Shown here in pieces: positions 16,523 through 24,505 of a DNA stretch of 64,000 nucleotides. Source of the stretch: Mixta intestinalis (GTDB lineage Bacteria > Pseudomonadota > Gammaproteobacteria > Enterobacterales > Enterobacteriaceae); assembly GCF_009914055.1 (NCBI RefSeq), contig NZ_CP028271.1, positions 868,001 to 932,000 of the forward strand, in the 5' to 3' direction. The first letter of the stretch is position 1; every line of letters begins with the position of its first letter. The translations under genes and the position numbers were made by a program. The notes under the pieces were generated by a model. The model worked only from the letters and a program-made list of their open reading frames with translations. It was not told where the DNA came from and searched no databases.

Positions 16523-17436
16523 ATGTCTGGTCGGTTATCACGTTACAAATGGCGGTTTACGTTGCCGGAAGGAATTCTTATCTTTATTACCATGGTCTGG
16601 GGGGGGGCACGTTTATGGTGGTCCACCATGCGATGACCATGAGCGGCCCTTTCTTTTTTGTCGGACTACGTTTTGCTACCGCGACAGGGGTGCTGCTGCT
16701 TTTTTCATGGCGATCGCTGAGGGGCTTTACACGTCTGGAGCTTACAGCGGGTTTCTGGATCGGTATTGCAATCAGCGGTGGCTACGGCTTGCAAACATGG
16801 GGCATGCAGACTATTTCCGGCAGCCAGTCAGCTTTTATCACCGCGCTATATGTTCCTCTGGTGCCGCTGTTGCAGTGGGCTTTTTTAGGGAAAAGACCAG
16901 GCTTAATGTCCTGGTGCGGTGTGGTGCTTGCTTTTAGCGGTTTAATGCTGGTGGCGGGACCAGAAAGTGGAGGGCTCGCTCTCAGCCCCGGTGAGCTGGC
17001 TACGCTGCTCAGCACGCTGGCTATTGCCGGGGAAATTATCTTGATCAGTGCGTGGGCCGGGAAGGTTGATATCCGACGAGTGACTATCGTTCAGCTGGCC
17101 GTCGCCTCGCTGTTTTCTTTTATGCTAATGATTCCTGATGGGGAGCAGATCCCAGCAATGTCTCCCTGGCTATGGGGGAGTGCAATGGGACTTGGCGTAG
17201 CCAGCGCGCTGATTCAGGTCACTATGAACTGGGCGCAGCGCAGTGTATCACCTACGCGCGCGACGGTAATTTACGCTGGCGAGCCGGTGTGGGCCGGTAT
17301 CTTTGGACGCATCGCCGGTGAACGTTTGCCTGGTGCGGCGTTGCTCGGTGGTGCGCTGATTGTACTGGGCGTTATCGTCAGCGAATTAAAACTGAAAAAG
17401 CGGTTCAGGGTATCGTCTGTTGTACGCGAGGAGTAG
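16523..17436 (+). CDS. EamA/DMT-family transporter, frameshifted at a G9 tract
   Basis: Ten-helix drug/metabolite transporter with two EamA repeats (GLRFATATGVLLL, SGGYGLQTWGMQ, SAFITALYVPLVPLLQW; second repeat with TRATVIYAGEPVWAGIFG). The natural N-terminus is the ATG at 16523 (MSGRLSRYKW, then LPEGILIFITMVWGG). That frame runs into a run of nine G at 16599-16607 and then meets a stop; the remaining 270 residues (GTFMVVHHAM onward) are in another frame. Seven or ten G would join them. As written, either the gene is phase-off or there is a base-count error. The alternate upstream frame from 16441 is open by chance and is not a plausible N-terminus. Substrate unknown. Confidence 0.75.
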
Positions 17437-17615
17437 AGCGCAACTTGCAACCGGGCAAACAGGAAGTGCGCGATAATCATGATCTCTGCGTAACGTTATG
17501 AACCTGCCGGGGGGAATCGCATAAACATCAGGCAGACGCGCAGGGGATTACCGTAGCACCAGCACTTCTTTGTTAAGATGTGCTGCGTACATTTTCAAAA
17601 AGGAATAACGTCAAC

Positions 17616-18242
17616 GTGGTGAACCGGGCTCCAACACGACATTCGCGAGCGGCAGCAAAGCGCTCCGCCATTCTTGAAGCGGCGCTGGAATATTTTTCAC
17701 AGTTCGGCATTCATGGTACTCGCCTGGATCAGGTTGCTGAGCGAGCCGGAATATCGAAAACGAACCTGCTTTACTATTTTCCTTCAAAAGAAGCGCTCTA
17801 TATCGCAGTGCTGAAAGAGATCCTTGATGTCTGGCTGGCACCGCTGCGTGCACTGCGCGCAGATCAGGATCCGCTGGAAGCCATTCGTCACTATATCCAG
17901 CTTAAACTGGAGGTTTCGCGCGATCATCCTCAAGCCTCTCGGCTGTTCTGTCTGGAGATGTTGCAGGGCGCGCCGCTACTGAAAGCGGAGCTGGAAGGTG
18001 ATTTAAAACAGCTGATTGATAATAAATCACGTGTGATTGAAAACTGGGTCGCACAAAAACGGTTGGCTCCAGTGGAACCGCAGCATCTGGTGTTTATGCT
18101 ATGGGCAACGACTCAACATTATGCCGATTTTGCCGTGCAGGTTGAGGCGGTGAGTGGCTGTACCCTGAATGATGCGGCATTTTTCGCGCAAACGGTAGCT
18201 AACGTGCAGCATATGGTGATTGAAGGCATTCGTATGCGTTAA
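17616..18242 (+). CDS. rutR: TetR-family regulator RutR
   Basis: RutR senses uracil and thymine and controls pyrimidine catabolism (rut operon) and carAB. The protein has an N-terminal TetR helix-turn-helix (AAKRSAILEAALEYFSQFG, then RLDQVAERAGISKTNLLYYF) and the RutR ligand domain (YIAVLKEILDVWLAPL, RLFCLEMLQGAPLL, QHYADFAVQVEAV). GTG at 17616 follows AGGAAT and gives 208 residues, close to E. coli (212); the longer start at 17580 lacks a ribosome site. In E. coli the rutABCDEFG operon is divergent from rutR; here an EamA gene stands there and no rut gene is in the window. Confidence 0.88.
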   Translation: MVNRAPTRHSRAAAKRSAILEAALEYFSQFGIHGTRLDQVAERAGISKTNLLYYFPSKEALYIAVLKEILDVWLAPLRALRADQDPLEAIRHYIQLKLEVSRDHPQASRLFCLEMLQGAPLLKAELEGDLKQLIDNKSRVIENWVAQKRLAPVEPQHLVFMLWATTQHYADFAVQVEAVSGCTLNDAAFFAQTVANVQHMVIEGIRMR

Positions 18243-18308
18243 AAAAGCCAGAAACTTTACTTTCGCCAGAACGGAGGTGTTCTCGATCATGGCGATGCAA
18301 TACGCAAC

Positions 18309-18410
18309 ATGATGCTGCACCGTACCGAAAGTTATGCGCTGATCTGGCTGACCTTATGTTCACTGCTGCTGGTCTGGCTTATCGCCGGTGTGCTGAAGCA
18401 AAAATATTAA
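18309..18410 (+). CDS. possible small membrane protein, 33 residues
   Basis: An ORF starting MMLHRTESYALIWL continues with a single strongly hydrophobic helix (LCSLLLVWLIAGV) and a basic end (LKQKY). Upstream, GGAGG precedes a 7-codon ORF (MAMQYAT) whose stop codon overlaps the ATG (ATGA), so translation could be coupled. The shape, a short cytoplasmic start, one membrane helix and a Lys tail, is typical of small enterobacterial membrane proteins. No homologue is recognised. Confidence 0.4.
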   Translation: MMLHRTESYALIWLTLCSLLLVWLIAGVLKQKY

Positions 18411-18497
18411 TGGTTGCGTTGGTGGTCAGCCTTCACGCCTGTCATCCGGGCGGCTGCCGTTAGCACAGACGTGGCAGCAGTTATGAGAGCGGCTATG

Positions 18498-18525
18498 AAA
18501 AAGGGCGAACAGATGTTCGCCCTTT
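18498..18525 (-). terminator. Rho-independent terminator of the cycA-type permease
   Basis: AAGGGCGAAC (18501-18510), 4-nt loop, GTTCGCCCTT (18515-18524); on the minus strand the stem is followed by TTTTTC. It lies immediately after the permease stop. Confidence 0.85.
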
Positions 18526-18528
18526 AGG

Positions 18529-19926
18529 TTATCGAGCCGCGTTACGGCTGCGCATCCACCAGCCGAAGCCCAGCAGAATAAACCACAGTGGCGTAACCAT
18601 CAGCGCATTACGCGTATCTTCCTGCAATGTCAGCAAAACAATCACAAACGCAAAGAAGGCCATGCAGACCCAGCACATCAGCTTGCCCAGAGGCATTTTA
18701 AAGCTGGAATTCTGGTGGCGCTGCGGATGCTTCTTGCGGTACGCCAGATAAGAGCAAAGAATGATTGTCCAGACAAACATAAACAGAATGGCTGATACCG
18801 TAGTGACCATGGTAAATACGGTCATTACGTTTGGAATCAGGTAGATTAATGCCACGCCTACCAGCAGACAGAAGCAGGAGAAGAACAGACCTGACGTTGG
18901 CACCGCACGGGTAGAAAGGCGTCCAAAGGTGCGATGTGCTACGCCCTGTTCTGACAAACCATAAAGCATACGGCTGGTAGAGAAAATACCGCTGTTGGCG
19001 GATGAAGCCGCCGAGGTCAGCACCACAAAGTTCACAATACTGGCTGCTGCAGGCAGGCCAATCATCATAAACATGGCGACAAAGGGACTACGGTCTGCTA
19101 CTACACTATTCCACGGTGTCACGGCCATGATAACCATTAGCGCCAGCACGTAGAACATAATAACGCGCAGCGGAATGGCATTAATGGCACGTGGCAGCAC
19201 TCTATGAGGATCGTGCGTCTCTGCCGCCGCCGTACCGACCAGTTCAATACCGACAAAGGCGAAAACGGCAATCTGGAAACCGGCAAAGAACCCGCTCAGG
19301 CCTTTCGGGAACATGCCGCCGTAGCTCCAGATATTGGATAGCGCAGCGCTGCCGCCACCGGGAGAGGGATAATGCAGCGCAACCAGCACAACGCCGGTAA
19401 TGATTAAGGCGACAATTGCCACGATTTTGATAATGGCGAACCAGAATTCCATTTCCCCAAACAGCTTCACCGTCAGGATATTCAGCGCCAGAAACACCAC
19501 TACACAAAGCAGGGCACTCATCCAGATCGAGAAATCCGGAAACCAGAGCTGAAAGTAGGAGCTGATGGCGACAATATCGGCGATACCGGTAACCACCCAG
19601 CAAAACCAGTAGGTCCAGCCGGTAAAATAGCCGGCCCAGGGGCCCAGCAAGTCAGCAGCGAAATCGCTGAAGGATTTGTATTCAAGGTTGGAAAGCAGTA
19701 ACTCTCCCATCGCCCGCATAACGAAAAACAGCATAAAACCGATGATCATATAAACGAAAATGATCGAAGGGCCCGCGAGGCTGATGGTTTTGCCGGATCC
19801 CATAAACAAGCCGGTACCGATGGCACCGCCAATGGCAATCAGCTGTATATGGCGATTATGAAGGCTCCGTCGGAGCTTATCCGGGCTTTCTGCGCTTTGC
19901 AGCGTATCTTTAGTGTGATCTACCAT
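18529..19926 (-). CDS. cycA: D-serine/D-alanine/glycine permease CycA
   Basis: A 465-residue APC-superfamily amino-acid:proton symporter with 12 expected membrane helices. NRHIQLIAIGGAIGTGLFMG is the conserved first helix, and long stretches (GPSIIFVYMIIGFMLFFVM; LLSNLEYKSFSDFAADLLG; GFFAGFQIAVFAFVGIELVG; LTSAASSANSGIFSTSRML) match CycA. The family member next to rutR here may be a paralogue, so the assignment rests on sequence resemblance. Monocistronic with its own terminator. Confidence 0.85.
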   Translation of the reverse strand: MVDHTKDTLQSAESPDKLRRSLHNRHIQLIAIGGAIGTGLFMGSGKTISLAGPSIIFVYMIIGFMLFFVMRAMGELLLSNLEYKSFSDFAADLLGPWAGYFTGWTYWFCWVVTGIADIVAISSYFQLWFPDFSIWMSALLCVVVFLALNILTVKLFGEMEFWFAIIKIVAIVALIITGVVLVALHYPSPGGGSAALSNIWSYGGMFPKGLSGFFAGFQIAVFAFVGIELVGTAAAETHDPHRVLPRAINAIPLRVIMFYVLALMVIMAVTPWNSVVADRSPFVAMFMMIGLPAAASIVNFVVLTSAASSANSGIFSTSRMLYGLSEQGVAHRTFGRLSTRAVPTSGLFFSCFCLLVGVALIYLIPNVMTVFTMVTTVSAILFMFVWTIILCSYLAYRKKHPQRHQNSSFKMPLGKLMCWVCMAFFAFVIVLLTLQEDTRNALMVTPLWFILLGFGWWMRSRNAAR

Positions 19927-20221
19927 GAGGTGGTTCCTGTCTGTGATGTTGTGCGGCTCTGCTGGCCGATATTTTTTATTCTTACGCGAAGGTAAGTTGG
20001 CATAAGATAGTGTAATAAGCGGATTAACAGCTAATGATTTTTGCCAATCCTACAGGATATCGTACCTGTGGCTGGCATCATTTATTTACATTTGTTTCAA
20101 TTGTGCAACTTTTGTGCAGCATCAAAACAAAAAAGCTCAAAAGTGACCGTTTTTCTGTTGCTTGACGGGTCTGCAACTACACTTTCTGTATTATCTCAGC
20201 GGCATATCACAGGAGGGCCGG

Positions 20222-20920
20222 GTGAAGGGCATCGCGGCATTCTTGCTACTGATAGTGGCTGCGCTGGCAGCTTTTCCCTGGCTGCAAAAAAATTTGCCGT
20301 CTCACTGGAATCCTTTCACGCCGCTCAACGTCACCGATCCGCCTGGCCCGATCACGCAATATAAACTACAGCGGTTAAAAAGCGATCCTGCTGCCTGTCT
20401 GGCAGTACTGACGCAGGCGAAAAAGGCGGAACTGATTAGCTTTACCCAACCGCCTGCGGTAACCGGTGCCTGTCCGCTTCCTGCACCAATCCGTATTCAA
20501 CAGTTAGCAGGGGTCAAACTGAGCAGCAGTTTTCTTGCCAGTTGCCCGCTGGCGATAAGCAGCACGATGTTTGTTATTCAGGCGAAAAAAAGCGCGCTTG
20601 CCAGCCCATTACATTCATCACTGGTTCAAATCGATCATGTAGGAAGCTATGCCTGCCGTAATATCTATCACCGTGCCACCGGACGTTTAAGTGAACATGC
20701 AACGGCCAATGCGTGGGATGTGACGGCTTTTCGCCTGGCGAATGGTACGCGTCTTAGCGTGGGAAAAGAGTGGAAGGGAACAGGAGAGAAGCCTGCGCTG
20801 TTACGGCAGTGGTTCAATGATGGCTGCGCCTGGTTTGGTAATGCGCTGGGGCCGGACTATAACACGGCGCATGCCGCCCACTTCCATCTTGGTATGCAAG
20901 GCTATCGGTTATGTCGTTAA
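20222..20920 (+). CDS. exported extensin-like C-terminal domain protein
   Basis: The GTG at 20222 has AGGAGG at 20211-20216 and gives 232 residues with an N-terminal membrane anchor or signal (MKGIAAFLLLIVAALAAFPW). The rest matches the bacterial extensin-like C domain: paired cysteines (DPAACLAVL, TGACPLPAPI, SYACRNIYHR, DGCAWFG, YRLC) and the putative metal-binding His/Asp set EHATANAWDVTAFRLANG and HAAHFHLGM, which resembles LAS-type peptidases. A role in cell-wall turnover is an inference from that fold; no substrate is known. Divergent from cycA. Confidence 0.8.
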   Translation: MKGIAAFLLLIVAALAAFPWLQKNLPSHWNPFTPLNVTDPPGPITQYKLQRLKSDPAACLAVLTQAKKAELISFTQPPAVTGACPLPAPIRIQQLAGVKLSSSFLASCPLAISSTMFVIQAKKSALASPLHSSLVQIDHVGSYACRNIYHRATGRLSEHATANAWDVTAFRLANGTRLSVGKEWKGTGEKPALLRQWFNDGCAWFGNALGPDYNTAHAAHFHLGMQGYRLCR

Positions 20921-21540
20921 CCCAATGCGATGGCATGACCTGAAGCGCTTAATTATTCACCAATACAGACAGACCTTTATAACCTTTTCGGTAACGTTAA
21001 ATATCAATATTGCCGCGTGTTATTTATAGTTTAAATTATAATAACCAATTGATTCTCTTATTAACAATAAAGTTAATTGTTAATTTTGCAGGCAAATCTA
21101 ACACAAAAATTCGCAATATCTATTAGTTTCAGTGATGTTTTTTCTGGCGGTTGCGCGATTAAATTGTTTACCAGGGAAGATGATTAGCGATATGTAGATT
21201 AGCCCCTATTATACAGGGCAAAAAATTATTCTGCTAAGAGTGCAATAACGTTGAATAATTTTAAGAAAAATCTTATTATTTGACTGATTTGCTATAGCAG
21301 AAGGAACCATGGGTTTTAACGAACATAACATGACGAAATTACAAGGGGTTGATCAACGTAGGCATTAGGCAATACGATTACATTTGCTTAACGGTTTAGA
21401 AATGCAGCAAAGGGTTATCAACCACACCAGAAACAATATAATTAAAATAATTTTTCGTCAGCATTTAATTTTTTGTTACTTCGGTGGCAGTTTGACTTAA
21501 TCCACGGCGCGAGCGGGCAGCGCGCACCGGCGAGGCTTTG
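20921..21540 (+). other. AT-rich intergenic region upstream of sdiA
   Basis: About 620 bp without a supportable gene. Most of it is AT-rich; the last 60 bp before sdiA are GC-rich (around GCGCGAGCGGGCAGCGCGC). Long regulatory regions upstream of LuxR-type regulators are common, but no specific operator can be named from the sequence. Confidence 0.5.
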
Positions 21541-22263
21541 ATGACGTTCGATGATTACTTTGCCTGGCGCAGAGAGGTCGAGGCGCAGTTTCTTTTGCTA
21601 AATAATTCTGAAGAGTTAACAGATGCACTGCAACAGTGGGTTGAAGCACTGGGACTGGATCACTTTGCTTTATTTATCCGTCATCCGGTACCTTTTACCC
21701 GTCCCAGAACCTTTCTTTTTACTACCTACCCGCACTGCTGGTTAAAGCGGTACGATAATGAAAACTATTATGCTGTCGATCCTGTTTTGCGTAACGCACC
21801 GCCGTCAGGAAAATTTATCGCCTGGCAGGATACTGTTTCGGAAAACGACGAAATATTCTGGCGCGAGGCAAAAGAGTATGGATTGTCTTCAGGTTTTTCC
21901 TGTTCGTTGATGGCATCTAATCGTGCAACGGGTATATTATCAGTAGCGTCTAAAAAAGCAGTAAATATGTTGAAGTTGTTGCCTGAACAACAGTTGGGTC
22001 TACAGTATCTTTTGGATCTGGCGTTGCAAACGTTGCTGCGCCTGGATGATATTTCGATGCGGATCTTAGATATAACGCTAAGTTCGCGTGAACTGGAAAT
22101 TTTAAAATGGACGGCGGAAGGGAAAACGGCAGCCGAGATTTCGTTGATACTTTCCATCTCGCCCTATACGGTAAATTTTCACCAAAAAAATCTGCAAAAG
22201 CGGTTTAACGCACCCAACAAAACGCAGGTAGCCAGCTATGCGGCCGCGATGGGGTTACTGTAA
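21541..22263 (+). CDS. sdiA: LuxR-family quorum-sensing regulator, SdiA type
   Basis: The protein is 240 residues from the ATG at 21541, the exact length of E. coli SdiA. The autoinducer-binding domain carries FAWRREVE, IRHPVPFTRP, NYYAVDPVLRN and W-containing IAWQD; the C-terminal LuxR helix-turn-helix has SSRELEILKWTAEGKTAAEI, LSISPYTVNFHQKN and NAPNKTQVASYAA, nearly identical to SdiA. GAGG lies 6 nt upstream. Neighbours yecF-uvrY-uvrC are those of sdiA in E. coli. Unlike E. coli SdiA, which is an orphan receptor, it is followed by a LuxI gene in the same direction. Confidence 0.92.
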   Translation: MTFDDYFAWRREVEAQFLLLNNSEELTDALQQWVEALGLDHFALFIRHPVPFTRPRTFLFTTYPHCWLKRYDNENYYAVDPVLRNAPPSGKFIAWQDTVSENDEIFWREAKEYGLSSGFSCSLMASNRATGILSVASKKAVNMLKLLPEQQLGLQYLLDLALQTLLRLDDISMRILDITLSSRELEILKWTAEGKTAAEISLILSISPYTVNFHQKNLQKRFNAPNKTQVASYAAAMGLL

Positions 22264-22273
22264 AGGGGTTTGC

Positions 22274-22293
22274 AACTACTAAATTTAGTAGTT
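22274..22293. promoter_or_regulatory. perfect 20-bp palindrome, probable lux box
   Basis: AACTACTAAATTTAGTAGTT is a perfect inverted repeat between sdiA and the LuxI gene, the size of a LuxR-family operator. Its position about 100 bp upstream of the synthase start suggests autoinduction. The sequence is not one of the well-known lux-box variants, so binding by the adjacent regulator is an inference. Confidence 0.65.
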
Positions 22294-22392
22294 TCATAAG
22301 GTTAACCAGTTGTCTACCCTTCGGCCGGGGTATCAGCTGGCAAAACGCCGTGTGCATACGGCTCAAACGAGGGAGTGCGACAGGGGAACATG

Positions 22393-23010
22393 ATGAAGAT
22401 TATCCAAACCCAGCTAAAGGATATGCCATCCTCGTTATTGGCTGAATTGGGCAGTTACCGTTACAGCGTATTTGCTCGTGGCGAAGGCTGGTCGATTCCT
22501 TCCCGACTCAGTACGCCGGGGCAGGAGTACGATCGATTTGACCGCTCCGATGTTACCTGGCTTATTGCATGGCATGTGCGTTTCGGTATCTGTGGCTGCG
22601 CCCGTTTGATGCAGTGGCAGGAACCTGGCAACATTGAAGGTATCAGCGTACCTTTTGATCGCAAAGAAGTGGTATGGGAAATGTCTCGTTTTTCTGCCCG
22701 ACTGGATGTGGATCGCGATTTGCCGTTAACCATTCTCTGGCATGCGGTTCAACTGGCAGAATTATCAGGCATTGAGTTTCTGGTCAGTGCGGCGACGCCC
22801 ATGCTGGAACAGATGTTCGAGCAGCATAAAGTAGAATTTGAACCTTTAACGCCGGGTCTCATTCAGTCAGAAGACAATCTGTTTGCGGTAAAAATCCCGG
22901 TTAAGCAGCAGGAACTGGCGGAAAAATACCGTGGCGCACGCCGTTTTAGCCCGGAAGAAGTGTTGCCTTCGCTGGGCGTCTCTATCAACTGGCAGTCGCA
23001 CGGACGTTAA
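22393..23010 (+). CDS. acyl-homoserine-lactone synthase, LuxI family
   Basis: LuxI enzymes make N-acyl-homoserine lactones from SAM and acyl-ACP. The conserved residues can be followed: YRYSVFARGEGW (Arg, Phe, Trp), the acidic pair in EYDRFDRSD, GCARLM, and VWEMSRF with the invariant Glu and Arg. AGGGGA at 22382-22387 sits 5 nt before the ATG at 22393; the ATG at 22390 is possible. About 205 residues. The sequence is not close to EsaI or EanI as I remember them, so I give no symbol. Acyl chain length cannot be told. Expected partner: the upstream SdiA-type regulator. Confidence 0.88.
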   Translation: MKIIQTQLKDMPSSLLAELGSYRYSVFARGEGWSIPSRLSTPGQEYDRFDRSDVTWLIAWHVRFGICGCARLMQWQEPGNIEGISVPFDRKEVVWEMSRFSARLDVDRDLPLTILWHAVQLAELSGIEFLVSAATPMLEQMFEQHKVEFEPLTPGLIQSEDNLFAVKIPVKQQELAEKYRGARRFSPEEVLPSLGVSINWQSHGR

Positions 23011-23141
23011 GCCTGGGGCCAGCGCCCGATATAGTGGGCGCTGGCCTGTGTAAGGGGGAAACGCCTTGTAACGAAGGGTTTATACGGGCAGCGTGTCAGA
23101 ACTCTTGTCGCCTGGGGAATAAATTAACCCGCTTGCCGTAG

Positions 23142-23366
23142 TTAGCGGCGATAAGCCGTTTTAATCTGTCCGATAGTCTGACTGAACGCTTCCGCCTGCT
23201 GAGGGTCATCCAGTTGTGTGATTATCCGCTCCATATTGAGGATCACTTTTCCTGCATCCGCTTGCCCCATACTTTTTAACATCATGGTGACCAGCGCTTT
23301 CAGGCAGGCTACTTCATTTGCCAGGTTTTTAGTTTCTTCTGAGGTAGTAAAGTCGTTCTGGCCCAT
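23142..23366 (-). CDS. yecF: DUF2594 protein YecF
   Basis: A 74-residue soluble helical protein (LANEVACLKALVTMMLKSMGQADAGKV given as two helices split at GQA; then MERIITQLDD and TIGQIKTAYRR) matching YecF. Function unknown. In E. coli it also lies between sdiA and uvrY. GGAGAAAC before the ATG supports the start. Confidence 0.9.
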   Translation of the reverse strand: MGQNDFTTSEETKNLANEVACLKALVTMMLKSMGQADAGKVILNMERIITQLDDPQQAEAFSQTIGQIKTAYRR

Positions 23367-23845
23367 AGTTTCTCCTTGATAATACTGTACAAATATTAGA
23401 GTTACTGCTCAAAATTCAATCCTGATAAAGTATAACATAAATTATGAGACCGCTTTCTCGCTTCGTTTCGAACGTTGTGGAATAAATCACCACATGAACT
23501 GAAGAAGCCAATTAAATAGGCAAACTATTTTTTGTACTAAAAAACGGCGACAGAATAATTAATAATTGGGAAAAGTGCTGCTGTTGTTTATTATTGTAAC
23601 CTGTTGTCTGTAAAGGTTTTATCATTTAAAATTTTTTTTGCTTATTTTTAACGCTTTTAACCTTTTATTATCTGAGCGAATGAAGCCTTCTCAGTAAGAT
23701 AGCTGATAAATGCAGGATAAAAATGCCCATTTACCTGCCTAAAAAAACACTGAATTATGTTCAAACCCACAACAAAAGAGAGTAACATTAAGACGCTTAA
23801 TTAAAGTGTCGCCCTTAAACATGACCATTCCGGAGAAATCCTCTT
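23367..23845. other. AT-rich intergenic region between yecF and uvrY
   Basis: About 480 bp, divergent promoters for yecF and uvrY expected. I find no open frame and no convincing terminator or operator. CGGAGAAATCC just before 23846 holds the uvrY ribosome site. Confidence 0.5.
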
Positions 23846-24505
23846 TTGATTAGCATTCTTCTTGTGGATGACCACGAACTGGTACGCGCAGGGATTCGTC
23901 GCATACTGGAAGATATCAAAGGTATTCAGGTAGCCGGTGAGGCCTGCTGCGGTGAGGATGCGGTAAAATGGTGCCGAACAAATAAGGTTGATGTCATCCT
24001 GATGGATATGAACATGCCGGGGATTGGCGGTCTGGAAGCCACGCGCAAGATCGTGCGCTTCAACCCGGATGCCAAAATCATCATGTTGACGATCCATACG
24101 GAAAATCCGCTGCCAGCTAAAGTGATGCAGGCCGGGGCGGCGGGTTACCTCAGCAAAGGCGCCGCGCCGCAGGAAGTGATCAACGCCATTCGTTCAGTTC
24201 ATTCAGGGCAACGCTATATCGCTTCAGATATTGCGCAGCAGATGGCGTTGAGCCAGATTGAGCCAGAAAAGGGTGAATCTCCCTTTAGCTGTTTGTCGGA
24301 ACGGGAATTGCAGATTATGCTGATGATAACCAAGGGACAGAAAGTGACAGATATTTCTGAGCAGCTTAATCTCAGTCCCAAAACCGTTAACAGCTACCGT
24401 TACCGAATGTTTAGCAAGCTAAATATCAGTGGCGACGTAGAGTTAACGCATCTGGCCATCCGGCATGGCCTGTTTAATGCGGAGTCGTTGATCAGTAGTG
24501 AGTGA
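23846..24505 (+). CDS. uvrY: response regulator UvrY of the BarA/UvrY (GacS/GacA) system
   Basis: Receiver domain with the phospho-acceptor Asp54 in ILMDMNMPGIGG, acidic pair LLVDDHELVRAG, and conserved Thr and Lys (MLTIHTENPLPAKV; GYLSKGAAPQEV); C-terminal LuxR-type helix-turn-helix (SERELQIMLMITKGQKVTDI, LSPKTVNSYRYRMFSKLNI). The start is TTG, with GGAG about 10 nt upstream. The protein activates CsrB/CsrC small RNAs in relatives and thereby carbon-storage, motility and biofilm control. It overlaps uvrC by 8 bp, so the two are translated from one message. Confidence 0.97.
   Translation: MISILLVDDHELVRAGIRRILEDIKGIQVAGEACCGEDAVKWCRTNKVDVILMDMNMPGIGGLEATRKIVRFNPDAKIIMLTIHTENPLPAKVMQAGAAGYLSKGAAPQEVINAIRSVHSGQRYIASDIAQQMALSQIEPEKGESPFSCLSERELQIMLMITKGQKVTDISEQLNLSPKTVNSYRYRMFSKLNISGDVELTHLAIRHGLFNAESLISSE

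Noticed and set aside
16441..16600. N-terminal extension of the EamA protein in the long open frame from 16441
   Set aside because: Its sequence does not look like a transporter N-terminus, whereas the frame from 16523 does; the open frame is chance upstream of the G tract.
18099..18320. 73-codon minus-strand frame
   Set aside because: Antisense to the end of rutR and without a ribosome site.
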